A stretch of DNA of 64,000 nucleotides from Streptomyces aquilus (GTDB taxonomy: Bacteria > Actinomycetota > Actinomycetes > Streptomycetales > Streptomycetaceae): NCBI RefSeq assembly GCF_003955715.1, contig NZ_CP034463.1, positions 9,238,001-9,302,000 of the forward strand. The letters run 5' to 3'. The notes under the pieces are model-generated. The model was not told the origin of the DNA and searched no databases. It was given only the letters and a program-made list of their open reading frames with translations. Numbering within the stretch: the stretch's first letter is position 1; each line of letters starts with the position of its first letter. A program made the position numbers and the translations under genes. This document shows, piece after piece, positions 32,595 through 40,418 of the stretch.

Positions 32595-33329
32595 ATGAAA
32601 ATTTCTGTTATCGGTGCCGGGGCGATCGGCGGCAACCTCGCCCGCAAGCTCAGCGCGGCCGGTCATGACGTGCAGGTGGCCGACGCCCGCGGGTCGGAGA
32701 CCGTCGCGCCCGACGTGCTGGAGACCGGTGCCCGCGCCGTGGCACTCGAGGACGCCGTCAAGGACAGGGACGCCGTCGTCCTGGCCATCCCCTTCGGGGT
32801 GGCCGGACAACTGGCCGATCTGTTCGCCTCCGTCCCCGCCGAGACGGTGGTCATCGACACCTCCAACTACTACCCGCACCTCAGCGGCCGGATCGAGGCG
32901 GTGGAGGACGGCGCCGTAGAGAGCGTGTACACCTCCGAGCTCCTCGGTCGTCCCGTGGTCAAGGCGTGGAACGCCGCCCTGGCCGGAACCCAGCGGACGA
33001 AGGGCCTCCCGGCGGGCACCCCGGGCCGCATCGCCATACCGGTCGCTGGCGATTCCGAGGAGGCGAAGCGGGTGGCCATGCGTCTGGTCGACGACACCGG
33101 ATTCGACCCCTACGACGCCGGCGCCCTGGTCGACTCCTGGCGCCAGCAGCCGATGGGCCCCGCCTACTGCACCGAGCTGACCCTCGACGAACTGCCGGCC
33201 GCCCTGGCCGCCGCCGATCGCGACAAGGACACGGCGGTCCGGGACAGCATGGGGGAGCGCTTCGCCGCCCTCGGCGCCGATCCCAGCCTGGAGGACGTCG
33301 TCGAGATGAACCGAGCCGCCCACCGGTGA
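32595..33329 (+). CDS. NAD(P)-binding reductase, F420-dependent NADP reductase-like
   Basis: The 244-residue protein starts MKISVIGAGAIGGNLARKL, a Rossmann GxGxxG motif, and follows the NPD/F420H2:NADP+ oxidoreductase-like pattern (AVVLAIPFGVAGQLADLF, VVIDTSNYYP, VVKAWNAALAGT). Members of the wider group transfer hydride between NADPH and F420 or act as predicted dinucleotide-binding proteins. The true donor is not decided by sequence. ATG 32595 follows AAGGA. The preceding 100 bases may hold a further target site for the adjacent TetR but I found no matching repeat. Confidence 0.8.
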   Translation: MKISVIGAGAIGGNLARKLSAAGHDVQVADARGSETVAPDVLETGARAVALEDAVKDRDAVVLAIPFGVAGQLADLFASVPAETVVIDTSNYYPHLSGRIEAVEDGAVESVYTSELLGRPVVKAWNAALAGTQRTKGLPAGTPGRIAIPVAGDSEEAKRVAMRLVDDTGFDPYDAGALVDSWRQQPMGPAYCTELTLDELPAALAAADRDKDTAVRDSMGERFAALGADPSLEDVVEMNRAAHR

Positions 33330-33342
33330 GCGTGCCGGGCCG

Positions 33343-33372
33343 TTGTCAGTGGGCTCTGCGATCGTGTGCGAC
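33343..33372 (+). promoter_or_regulatory. TTGTCAGTGGG promoter of the NUDIX gene
   Basis: TTGTCAGTGGG begins 30 bases before the GTG at 33373, with GATCGT ending seven bases before that GTG. The same element at the same distance precedes the SMI1/KNR4 gene at 40419. It supports the downstream start and leaderless transcription. Confidence 0.5.
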
Positions 33373-33873
33373 GTGGACGAAGTCGTGGAACGTGTCGATG
33401 CGCGGGACCGGGTACTGGGGCCGGTGAGCCGGAAGGACGCCGTCCGGGAGGGCTGGCTGCACCGGGTCGCCGTGGTCGTGTGCCACGACCGGCAGGGTCA
33501 CCTCCTCGTCCATCGGCGCGCCGAGCAGGTGCCCCGATTCCCGGGGTATCACGAGGTCGGCATCGGTGGAGCCGTGGGGGTCGGGGAGTCCTACGAGCAG
33601 GCGGCCGCCCGTGAGGTGGAGGAGGAGCTGGGGGTGTCGGCGGCGGTGCGCTTCCGGTTCAAGTTCCTCAACCGCAGCGGGTTGAGCCCGCACTGGCTCG
33701 GGGTGTGTGACGCCGTCATCCCGCGGGCTGTCATACCGGACTCACGGGAGGTCGCCTGGCATGCCTGGCTGAACGAGTCCGACCTGCCGCGGATCCTCCA
33801 GGAGCGGACGTTCACCCCTGACAGTCACGAGATCCTGGACCGCTATGTCGCCGACCGTGCCGAAAGGACATGA
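33373..33873 (+). CDS. NUDIX hydrolase, isopentenyl-diphosphate isomerase-like group
   Basis: The 166-residue protein has a perfect NUDIX box, GAVGVGESYEQAAAREVEEE then LGV, at about residues 66-88, with flanking strands like those of IDI-type NUDIX proteins (RVDARDRVLGPVSRKDA, HRRAEQVPRFPGY). The box binds Mg2+ and cleaves nucleoside-diphosphate-linked substrates; which one is not shown. In-frame starts exist at 33343 and 33349, but those lie in the promoter-like element TTGTCAGTGGG, and GTG 33373 sits at the leaderless distance. It follows the reductase gene. Confidence 0.8.
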   Translation: MDEVVERVDARDRVLGPVSRKDAVREGWLHRVAVVVCHDRQGHLLVHRRAEQVPRFPGYHEVGIGGAVGVGESYEQAAAREVEEELGVSAAVRFRFKFLNRSGLSPHWLGVCDAVIPRAVIPDSREVAWHAWLNESDLPRILQERTFTPDSHEILDRYVADRAERT

Positions 33874-34023
33874 GGTGCAGGAAGGACGCCGGGCCCGGCT
33901 CGTCCAGTCGTCTGCGGGGGCGTCGTCGAAGAGCAGTCGTACGAAGTCCAGGACCGGCCCCAGGACGTCAAGGTCCTGGTCGAGCACCCACTGGAGTTGG
34001 AGGCCGGGCCTCCCGGGCGGGGC
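33874..34023 (-). other. Possible gene remnant
   Basis: On the minus strand this spacer reads LQLQWVLDQDLDVLGPVLDF followed by VRLLFDDAPADDW in an open frame that has no start or ribosome site and runs into the NUDIX gene. The coherent hydrophobic/acidic pattern looks like a fragment of a former protein. I cannot name the family. Confidence 0.3.
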
Positions 34024-34956
34024 TCAGCCGAGGGCCGCGGTGCCGCGGGAGCGGGAGTCGAGGAACGCGGCGATCTTGTCGGGGTTGAACACCCACAGCA
34101 CTTGGTGGATGCCGTCCTTCGAGGCCACCACCGTGAGGAGGGCGACCGGCCGGCCCTCGCGGCTGACCAGGGCGCCGGGCAGGCCGTTGGCGGTGACCGC
34201 CTCCGTCTCGGCGTCGTGCCACAGCAGCCGGCGGCTCGACAGCCGGGCCACGCGGGCCGCGCTCAGCACGGGGACGCGGGCGCAGCCCCGGATGCCGTTG
34301 CCGTCGGACAGGCTGACGGCGTCCGGCGTGAGCAGAACCTCCAGCGAGGCCACGTCGCCGGTGCGGGCCGCCGCGACGAAGGCGTCCAGGAGGCGCCGGT
34401 GCTCGGCGGTGTCCACCGGCTCCCGCGCCTCGTCCAGCAGATGCCGACGGGCCCGGCTCACGATCTTCCGTACGTTGGCGGGGCTCAGACCCAGCATCTC
34501 GGCGATCTCGGGATAGCCGTAGTCGAACGCCTCGCGCAGGACGTAGGCGGCGCGCTCGCTGGGATTCAGCCGCTCCAGCACCAGCAGCAGGGCCAGCTCC
34601 ACCGCCTCCGCGCGCTCCGCGCCCACCTCCGGGTCGGCGCTCGTGTCGACGGGTTCGGGCAGCCACGTTCCGATGTAGGACTCGCGGCGCACGCGCGCCG
34701 ACTGCGCCACGTTGATGGCCAGCCGGGTCGCGGTCGTCGACAGGAAGGCCATCGGGTTGTCCACCACGGAACGGTCGGTCTTCTGCCAGCGCAGCCACGC
34801 CTCCTGGACCACGTCCTCGGCCTCGGTCACGCTGCCGAGCACGCGGTAGGCGATGCCGAAGAGACGTCCCCTGTGCCGCTGGAACACCGAGACGGCGTCA
34901 TCGAGGTCGCTCGTCGCACGGCTCGGTGGCGCGGCGCCGCTGTCACTGGACGTCAC
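34024..34956 (-). CDS. ECF41-type RNA polymerase sigma factor with SnoaL-like C-terminal domain
   Basis: The 310-residue protein has sigma region 2 (GRLFGIAYRVLGSVTEAEDV, WLRWQ), region 4 (LNPSERAAYVLREAFDYGYP, LSPANVRKIVSRARRHL) and a C-terminal SnoaL-like domain ending in WVFNPDKI. The NPDK motif and the C-terminal domain mark ECF41/SigJ factors, whose activity is set by this extension instead of a separate anti-sigma factor. Members usually control a neighbouring oxidoreductase, decarboxylase-like or epimerase gene; no such gene is directly adjacent. GTG 34956 follows AAGGGAG. Confidence 0.87.
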   Translation of the reverse strand: MTSSDSGAAPPSRATSDLDDAVSVFQRHRGRLFGIAYRVLGSVTEAEDVVQEAWLRWQKTDRSVVDNPMAFLSTTATRLAINVAQSARVRRESYIGTWLPEPVDTSADPEVGAERAEAVELALLLVLERLNPSERAAYVLREAFDYGYPEIAEMLGLSPANVRKIVSRARRHLLDEAREPVDTAEHRRLLDAFVAAARTGDVASLEVLLTPDAVSLSDGNGIRGCARVPVLSAARVARLSSRRLLWHDAETEAVTANGLPGALVSREGRPVALLTVVASKDGIHQVLWVFNPDKIAAFLDSRSRGTAALG

Positions 34957-35175
34957 GACTGCTCCCTTGCTTCATGTCCGTGGACCGCGCGGGCCCTCCT
35001 GGAGCGGCTGCGGCTGCCGGCGGGCACCGCGATGCGGCACCTGTCGCCGCCGCTCGTCACGACCCTTGTCACGGCTTCCCCTCCGGATGTCCTGGCAGAT
35101 GCCGCTCCGCAGAAGAAGAGACCGGACAGCGGCGCTCTCTGTGACACATGGTGCGGCAAACGCAGGGCGCGTGCC

Positions 35176-35559
35176 TCAGGAGTTCATGGCGGCCCGGTCG
35201 GAGTCGCTGCGCAGGACGCAGAACTCGTTGCCCTCCGGATCGGCGAGGACCGCCCAGCCGGAACCGTCGGGATCGCGGCGATCGGCGACGAACGTGGCAC
35301 CGAGGCCCAGCAGCCGGTCCACCTCCTGATCGCGCGAGGTCTCGGGACGCAGGCACAGATGGACACGGTTCTTGACCGTCTTGGGCTCGGGCACCTGGTT
35401 GAAGTACAGCACCAGGCCCTCCGCCAGCCGCACCTGGGTCTCCCGGCTGCCCGGGCCGTCCTCGGGATGCAGCGGACGGCCGGTCACCCCGCTCCAGAAC
35501 CGGGCCAGCTCATAGGCGTCCGCACAGTCGATCGCGACGTTCTGCACCACCGAAACCAT
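35176..35559 (-). CDS. VOC/glyoxalase-like protein
   Basis: The 127-residue protein has two beta-alpha-beta-beta-beta units of the vicinal-oxygen-chelate fold (NVAIDCADAYELARFWSGVT, then RVHLCLRP and FVADRRDPDGSGWAVLADPE). VOC proteins are metal-dependent lyases, dioxygenases or antibiotic-binding proteins; this branch (glyoxalase-like domain) is mostly uncharacterised. ATG 35559 follows GGGAAGG. It lies 20 bases downstream of the ligand-binding-protein gene and is probably co-transcribed. Confidence 0.8.
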   Translation of the reverse strand: MVSVVQNVAIDCADAYELARFWSGVTGRPLHPEDGPGSRETQVRLAEGLVLYFNQVPEPKTVKNRVHLCLRPETSRDQEVDRLLGLGATFVADRRDPDGSGWAVLADPEGNEFCVLRSDSDRAAMNS

Positions 35560-35579
35560 GATCGCGAGCCTTCCCGGTC

Positions 35580-36698
35580 TCAGCCCGTGCGAAGCACCCG
35601 GAAGCGGTCGGGTTCCGCCGGATCACGGTCCACGACCTGGATCGGCGCCCAGGTCCACTGCCGGACGCCGATGCCCGGGGTGCGGGAGAAGCTGATGCGG
35701 CCGCGGGTGCCCTCGACCTCGACGTGTGGCCAGGACGCGGCGAGGGCCGCCCGGTCCGTGCCGCCGGCGCGCAGCGCTTCGGCGAGGACGACGATCGTGT
35801 CGTAGCCCTCGAAGGCGACGAAGGACGGCGCATCGGCCAGTCGTGCGCGCAGGTCGGCCTCGGCGCGTGTCCCGAGCGGGCTGAGTCGCTCGGGCAGGTA
35901 GCGCAGGAACGGGATCGCGGTGCCGTCGGCGCCCAGCGCCGTCGCCCATGCGGCGAACTCGGGCTGTCCGGCCGGAGCTCCGAGCAGGACCCCGGCGAGG
36001 CGCGGGTCGCGGCGTACCGCCCGGACGATCGGCACGGCCGGTTCCGGGTGGCCGACCAGCAGGAGAAGGGCCGTCGCACGCTGGTCGAGGAGGGCGTCGC
36101 ACACGGCGGTGGGGGCGAGCTCGGTCATGTCGAGTTCGACGACCGTGCCGCCGTGCGCGGCGAAGTGGTCCCGCAGGACACGGGTTCCGGTCGCCCAGTA
36201 GACACTCGGCTGGGTCGCCACGGCGACCCGACGGTGGCCCGTGTCGAGGAGGTGGTCCGCGTAGACCCGCCAGCCGCGCGACTGCGGCGGCGACAGGCGC
36301 GCCACCCACTCCGTCGGCTGCTCGGTGAGCGCGTCGAGCACGGCCGACGAGCAGAGGTACGGCAGCCCGAGGGCGTCGGCCCGGGTGGCCGCGGCACGGG
36401 CGACGACGCTGTGGTACTCGCCGACCAGAGCGGCCACCCCCTGGCCCGCCAGCTCGTCCACGGCCGCCGCGGCCTTCTCCGGGTCGGCCGCGGTGTCCCG
36501 CACCACGAGTTCGAGCGGCCGGCCGGCGATCCCGCCGGTCGCGTTGACCTCGCGCGTGCCCAACTCGATCCCGGCGAGCAGGTGTTGGCCCGCCTCGACC
36601 CAGCCGGGCCGGGTGAGCGGGGCGAGAACACCGATCCGCACGGCGGCCGGGTCGGTCGGCCGCGCCGCGGACGGCGATGGCGATGGCGTCGTACTCAT
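35580..36698 (-). CDS. LivK-type periplasmic-binding-fold protein without signal peptide
   Basis: The 372-residue protein is a type 1 periplasmic-binding protein of the branched-chain amino acid/amide group: RIGVLAPLTRPGWVEAGQHL, AGIELGTREVNATGGIAGRP, then VRDTAADPEKAAAAVDELAG, and LVGEYHSVVARAAA. No signal peptide or lipobox is visible from ATG 36698 (Ser/Pro-rich MSTTPSPSPSA), and no permease genes adjoin it. It is therefore probably a cytosolic ligand sensor rather than a transporter part, like AmiC-type proteins. The start is 15 codons after an alternative ATG at 36743, which also lacks a signal. Confidence 0.75.
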   Translation of the reverse strand: MSTTPSPSPSAARPTDPAAVRIGVLAPLTRPGWVEAGQHLLAGIELGTREVNATGGIAGRPLELVVRDTAADPEKAAAAVDELAGQGVAALVGEYHSVVARAAATRADALGLPYLCSSAVLDALTEQPTEWVARLSPPQSRGWRVYADHLLDTGHRRVAVATQPSVYWATGTRVLRDHFAAHGGTVVELDMTELAPTAVCDALLDQRATALLLLVGHPEPAVPIVRAVRRDPRLAGVLLGAPAGQPEFAAWATALGADGTAIPFLRYLPERLSPLGTRAEADLRARLADAPSFVAFEGYDTIVVLAEALRAGGTDRAALAASWPHVEVEGTRGRISFSRTPGIGVRQWTWAPIQVVDRDPAEPDRFRVLRTG

Positions 36699-36773
36699 GG
36701 CGGAGGTTCCCCCTGGAGGCACTTCGTTCGGATGTGACTCCACGATGATCTACGACAGCGGTGGCGGTCGGCG

Positions 36774-37271
36774 TCACGCGGGCCGGCTGAGCGCCCGCAG
36801 CGCCAGCCGGCCGCACAGCGCGGCGAGCGGCAGCTCGACGCCGAGCGCCAGGGCGACCGCGGTGGCGAAGTCGCCGCCCGGGGCCGCGGTCGTGGTGTCG
36901 AACCAGGCGTCCACCACCAGCAGCGTCGCGGTCGCGGCGGCTGTCAGGGCGTGCCGCCGGTCGGCGCGGGCGGCGAGGAGGCCGGTGGCGATCAGGCCGA
37001 GCGCCTCCAGCGCGTCGAGCCCGACCCAGGCGACCGGCCAGTGCACCGCGGTCGCGGTGGCCGGCAGGCCGGTGGCCAGCACGTACAGCCACGGCAGCAG
37101 GGCGAGCCCGCAGGCGACCAGCAGCCACTCGGCCCGCCGCACGCCCCGCGCCGGTGCCGGCTCCTCCCTCTCCGCGTGGAGCGGGATGACCTCGGCACTG
37201 GCCAATTCGTCATCGCACAACACCAGTTGACGCATCGTCTTCCCCCGCTCCTCGTCGGCTGTTCCCGTCAT
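36774..37271 (-). CDS. Hypothetical membrane protein with four or five helices
   Basis: The 165-residue protein has a polar N-terminus (about 45 residues, with an acidic cluster CDDELASAEV), then helices at ECLL-like WLLVACGLALLPWLYVLA, AWVGLDALEALGLIATGLLA, LTAAATATLLVVDAWFDT and VALALGVELPLAALCG. It resembles small uncharacterised membrane proteins of Streptomyces. ATG 37271 follows GGAGGG at eight bases; ATG 37235 is a weaker choice. It diverges from the second two-component system by 135 bases. Confidence 0.65.
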   Translation of the reverse strand: MTGTADEERGKTMRQLVLCDDELASAEVIPLHAEREEPAPARGVRRAEWLLVACGLALLPWLYVLATGLPATATAVHWPVAWVGLDALEALGLIATGLLAARADRRHALTAAATATLLVVDAWFDTTTAAPGGDFATAVALALGVELPLAALCGRLALRALSRPA

Positions 37272-37406
37272 GTGCTCCACCCTCCGCCGCACACCAGGGC
37301 GCCGTCAGTCACGCAGGGTTCCGACCTGGGGTGCAGAAAAGTGCACCCCCGAACCGGGCGGGAGCTGCATGGCACGGGGATGGCCTGCGGCTTTACCGTT
37401 CGGCGC

Positions 37407-38666
37407 ATGCAACTCACCACGTGGCTGCGGCAGATGCCGGGCCGGCCGTTCCGCGGGGCGGGACACCGGACCGCGCTCGTCGCCGCGGGCCTGCCGCTCC
37501 ACCTCGCCGTGGTGCCCCTGTGGCTCTGGCTGCTCGGCGCGATGGCGGCGACGGTGCGCGCGCCCGCCGCGGCGGCCGTGACTCCGCTGCCCGTGCTGCT
37601 CACGCTCGTGGTGACGCCCCTGCTGACCACCGGGCAGCGGCGGCGCTACCGGGCGCTCGTCGGCAAGGACCTCCCGCGCCCGTCCGCCAACGCGAAGTCG
37701 GTGGTGCGCCGGCTGACCGGCCGGGCCTGGTGGCGGCAGGTCTGTTACCACGCCGTGGCGGGTCCGCTGCTCGCCGTCCTGGACCTCGTCGTCCTCGCGG
37801 TCTGGGCCGCCGCTGTCGTGGCGTCCACTGTCTACGTGTGGATCTGGGCGCTGCCCTCGCAGTGGCGGGTCACCGACCTCGGATACACCGCGCAGGCCGC
37901 GTACATCACCGCCGGCGGCCTCGCCGTGCTCTTCCTCGGGCCCCGGCTGACCGACGCTCTGGTGCGGCTGGAGACCCGGGCGGCCGAGGTCCTGCTCGGC
38001 CCCAGCCGTACCGAGAAGCTGGCCCGCCGGGTCGCCGACCTCGCCGAGAGCCGGGCCGGCGTGCTCGACGCCGCCGACGCCGAGCGGCGACGCATCGAGC
38101 GCGACCTGCACGACGGCGCACAGCAGCGCCTCGTCGCACTCGCCGTCAACCTGGGCCTGGCCAGGGCCACCCTCGGCGACCTGCCGGAGGACGCCCGCAA
38201 GGTGATCGACGAGGCGCACCGCGAGGCGAAGGAGGCGATCGCCGAGCTGAACGACCTGGTGCGCGGCCTGCATCCGGCCGTCCTCGAGGACCGCGGCCTC
38301 GACGCCGCGCTGTCCGGGGTCGCCGCCCGCCTCCCGATCCCGGTGCGCGTGGCGGTGGACCTGCCGCGGCGCCCCTCGCCCACGGTCGAGGCCGTCGCGT
38401 ACTTCGTGGTCTCCGAAGCCCTGACGAACGTGGTCAAACACGCCCAGGCGACCCGGGCGGACGTGACCGTGGAGCGGATCGGGGAGACACTGCTGGTGAT
38501 CGTCGCGGACGACGGCACGGGCGGCGCGGAGCTCGCGGCGGCCGGCGGCGGCACCGGACTCGCCGGGCTCGCCAAGCGCGTCGCGTCCGTCGACGGCACG
38601 TTCTCCTGCCGCAGCCCCGCCGGGGGCCCGACCGTCATCACCGTGGAGCTGCCGTGCGCGCCGTGA
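37407..38666 (+). CDS. Sensor histidine kinase, NarL/HisKA_3 class
   Basis: The 419-residue kinase has four predicted membrane helices in its first 180 residues, a HisKA_3 dimerisation region with H235 (RRRIERDLHDGAQQRL) and an HATPase domain (N box ALTNVVKHAQA, DDGTGGAE, GTGLAGL). No external sensor domain is present, so it probably senses the membrane. It starts at ATG 37407 with TACCGT seven bases upstream (leaderless). Its stop overlaps the regulator gene by 13 bases, so the pair is made together. Such pairs, like LiaSR/VraSR-type systems, often respond to cell-envelope stress; that is an inference. Confidence 0.87.
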   Translation: MQLTTWLRQMPGRPFRGAGHRTALVAAGLPLHLAVVPLWLWLLGAMAATVRAPAAAAVTPLPVLLTLVVTPLLTTGQRRRYRALVGKDLPRPSANAKSVVRRLTGRAWWRQVCYHAVAGPLLAVLDLVVLAVWAAAVVASTVYVWIWALPSQWRVTDLGYTAQAAYITAGGLAVLFLGPRLTDALVRLETRAAEVLLGPSRTEKLARRVADLAESRAGVLDAADAERRRIERDLHDGAQQRLVALAVNLGLARATLGDLPEDARKVIDEAHREAKEAIAELNDLVRGLHPAVLEDRGLDAALSGVAARLPIPVRVAVDLPRRPSPTVEAVAYFVVSEALTNVVKHAQATRADVTVERIGETLLVIVADDGTGGAELAAAGGGTGLAGLAKRVASVDGTFSCRSPAGGPTVITVELPCAP

Positions 38667-39304
38667 TCGCCGAGGATTCCCTCTTGCTGCGCATCGGCGT
38701 GGTCAAGGTGCTGGAGGCGGCCGGCTTCGAGATGTGCGCGCAAGTCGCCGACGCGGAAGGGCTGTTGGCGGCCGTCGAGGAGCACCGGCCCGACATCGCC
38801 GTGGTCGACGTACGCATGCCGCCCGGCTTCACCGACGAGGGAGTACGCGCCGCGCTGGTGATCCGCCGTCAGTACCCACGCACCGCCGTGCTCCTGCTGT
38901 CGCAGTACGTGGAGGAGCGGTACGCCGCCGATCTGCTCGCCGCCCACACCTCGGGCGTCGGCTATCTGCTCAAGCAACGGGTCGCCGACGTCGAGGAGTT
39001 CACCGAGGCGGTACGCCGGGTGGCGGCCGGCGGCACCGCGCTCGACCCGCAGGTCGTCGCGCAGCTGCTGGTGCGCCGGCACAGCGATCCGCTCGACCGG
39101 CTGACACCGCGCGAGCGGGAGGTTCTGGAGCTGATGGCGGGCGGCCGGTCCAACTCCGGCATCGCCGCCGAGCTGGTGGTGAGCGAGAGCGCGGTCGCCA
39201 AGCACATCAACAGCATCTTCACCAAGCTCGACCTGCCCAGGGCCGACGCCGACCACCGTCGCGTCCTGGCGGTGCTGCGCTTCCTGGGCGTTGCGACCGC
39301 ATAG
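38654..39304 (+). CDS. NarL/FixJ-type response regulator
   Basis: The 216-residue protein has a receiver domain (AEDSLLL acid pair, D52 in VVDVRMPP, switch region LSQYVE, Lys in LLKQRV) and a LuxR helix-turn-helix (LTPREREVLELMAGGRSNSG, VSESAVAKHINSIFTKLDL). GTG 38654 lies inside the end of the kinase gene, with GGAG five bases upstream. It is the partner of the preceding kinase. No divergent target with a clear operator is visible; the next gene, a peptidoglycan-binding protein, is a reasonable candidate. Confidence 0.88.
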   Translation: MRAVIAEDSLLLRIGVVKVLEAAGFEMCAQVADAEGLLAAVEEHRPDIAVVDVRMPPGFTDEGVRAALVIRRQYPRTAVLLLSQYVEERYAADLLAAHTSGVGYLLKQRVADVEEFTEAVRRVAAGGTALDPQVVAQLLVRRHSDPLDRLTPREREVLELMAGGRSNSGIAAELVVSESAVAKHINSIFTKLDLPRADADHRRVLAVLRFLGVATA

Positions 39305-39420
39305 GGCGCGATCGGGGGCCCGGCCGGGCGGACGCCGGGCTTCCGATCATCGAACTGTTGTGCACGTTGTGTGTGTCTTTTCTGTCTAGACTCTGGCTCT
39401 CGTACGGAGAGGGAGCACGA

Positions 39421-40344
39421 GTGAGCGAACAGGCGGGCCCCGTCTGCCCCGAGTGCGGAACGGTCCGGGCCGCGGACGGAACCCCGGCGTGCGGCTGCGC
39501 CCGCCGTGCCTCGGATGCTCACCGCGCGGTGCGTACGGCGGAGGCCGCGGCCGCGGAGGACTTCGATCCGGTACGCATACGGCCGTTCGTGGAGGTCGGC
39601 GACGACGCGTCGCCCGCCTCGGAGGGTGCCGAGAGTGATCCGGCGGATGAACTGACTGGTGTTGCGGGGGAGTTGCCCTCGCCGACGACCACGATCGAGC
39701 CGGACCGAGCACCAGACCGAGCCCCGGACGTCGAACCCTCCGACCCCGCACCGCGGCGCCGACGGCGACGCACCCTGACGGCCGCCGGACTGGGAGCCAC
39801 CGGAGCCGTCGTCCTGACGGGATGCCTCGTCGGCGGGCTCTTCTGGTACGACAGCCCCGAGCGCGACGACTCCCTGTCCGGCGGCGTCCGCGCGGGCCTC
39901 CCGGCCGAACAGCCCTCGGCCACCGGCTCCTTGTCCCCGTCCAGCTCCCCGCAGGCGTCCCCGACGCAACCCTCCCCCTCCGCCACGGTCTCGGCGGAAG
40001 CCTCCGACACCTCGGCCCCGGCCACCCCGACCGGCTCCACCGCCCCGACACGGACGGCGTCCGGCGCCGCCCCCACCGCCACCGGCGGCGGTCCCGCGCC
40101 GAGTTCCTCCGGCGGGCAGGCCCCCGTTCTCCGCCCCGGCGACAAAGGGCCGGAGGTGACGGAACTCCAACTCCGGCTGAGCCAGGTCGGCTTCTACAGC
40201 GGCGACGCCGACGGCACCTACGACAGCCAGGTGGAGAGCGCCGTGCGCGGCTACCAGTTCACCCGCGTGGTCCGCGACGACGAGCCGGGCGTGTACGGCC
40301 CCGAGACCCGGGCGGACCTGGAATCCGAGACCTCGGAGCCGTGA
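39421..40344 (+). CDS. Membrane-anchored peptidoglycan-binding protein
   Basis: The 307-residue protein has a short N-terminal zinc-ribbon-like part (CPECGTVRAADGTPACGC), an acidic cytoplasmic segment, a stop-transfer basic run RRRRRR before a single helix (LGATGAVVLTGCLVGGLFW), a Ser/Pro/Thr-rich wall-crossing linker and a C-terminal PG_binding_1 domain (LRPGDKGPEVTELQLRLSQV, YDSQVESAVRGYQ). It should tie the membrane to the cell wall and may be a sensor or scaffold. GTG 39421 follows GAGGGAG. A TAGACT hexamer at 39387-39392 is a possible -10. It follows the second two-component pair. Confidence 0.82.
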   Translation: MSEQAGPVCPECGTVRAADGTPACGCARRASDAHRAVRTAEAAAAEDFDPVRIRPFVEVGDDASPASEGAESDPADELTGVAGELPSPTTTIEPDRAPDRAPDVEPSDPAPRRRRRRTLTAAGLGATGAVVLTGCLVGGLFWYDSPERDDSLSGGVRAGLPAEQPSATGSLSPSSSPQASPTQPSPSATVSAEASDTSAPATPTGSTAPTRTASGAAPTATGGGPAPSSSGGQAPVLRPGDKGPEVTELQLRLSQVGFYSGDADGTYDSQVESAVRGYQFTRVVRDDEPGVYGPETRADLESETSEP

Positions 40345-40388
40345 GCCACGGGACGTTCTGAGCCTGCGAGCGACGTCGGCGAGGCCGG

Positions 40389-40418
40389 TTGTCAGTGGGG
40401 GCTGGCAGCATCGATCTC
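40389..40418 (+). promoter_or_regulatory. TTGTCAGTGGG promoter of the SMI1/KNR4 gene
   Basis: TTGTCAGTGGG starts 30 bases before ATG 40419 and a CAGCAT hexamer ends seven bases before it, the same geometry as at the NUDIX gene (33343-33372). Confidence 0.5.
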
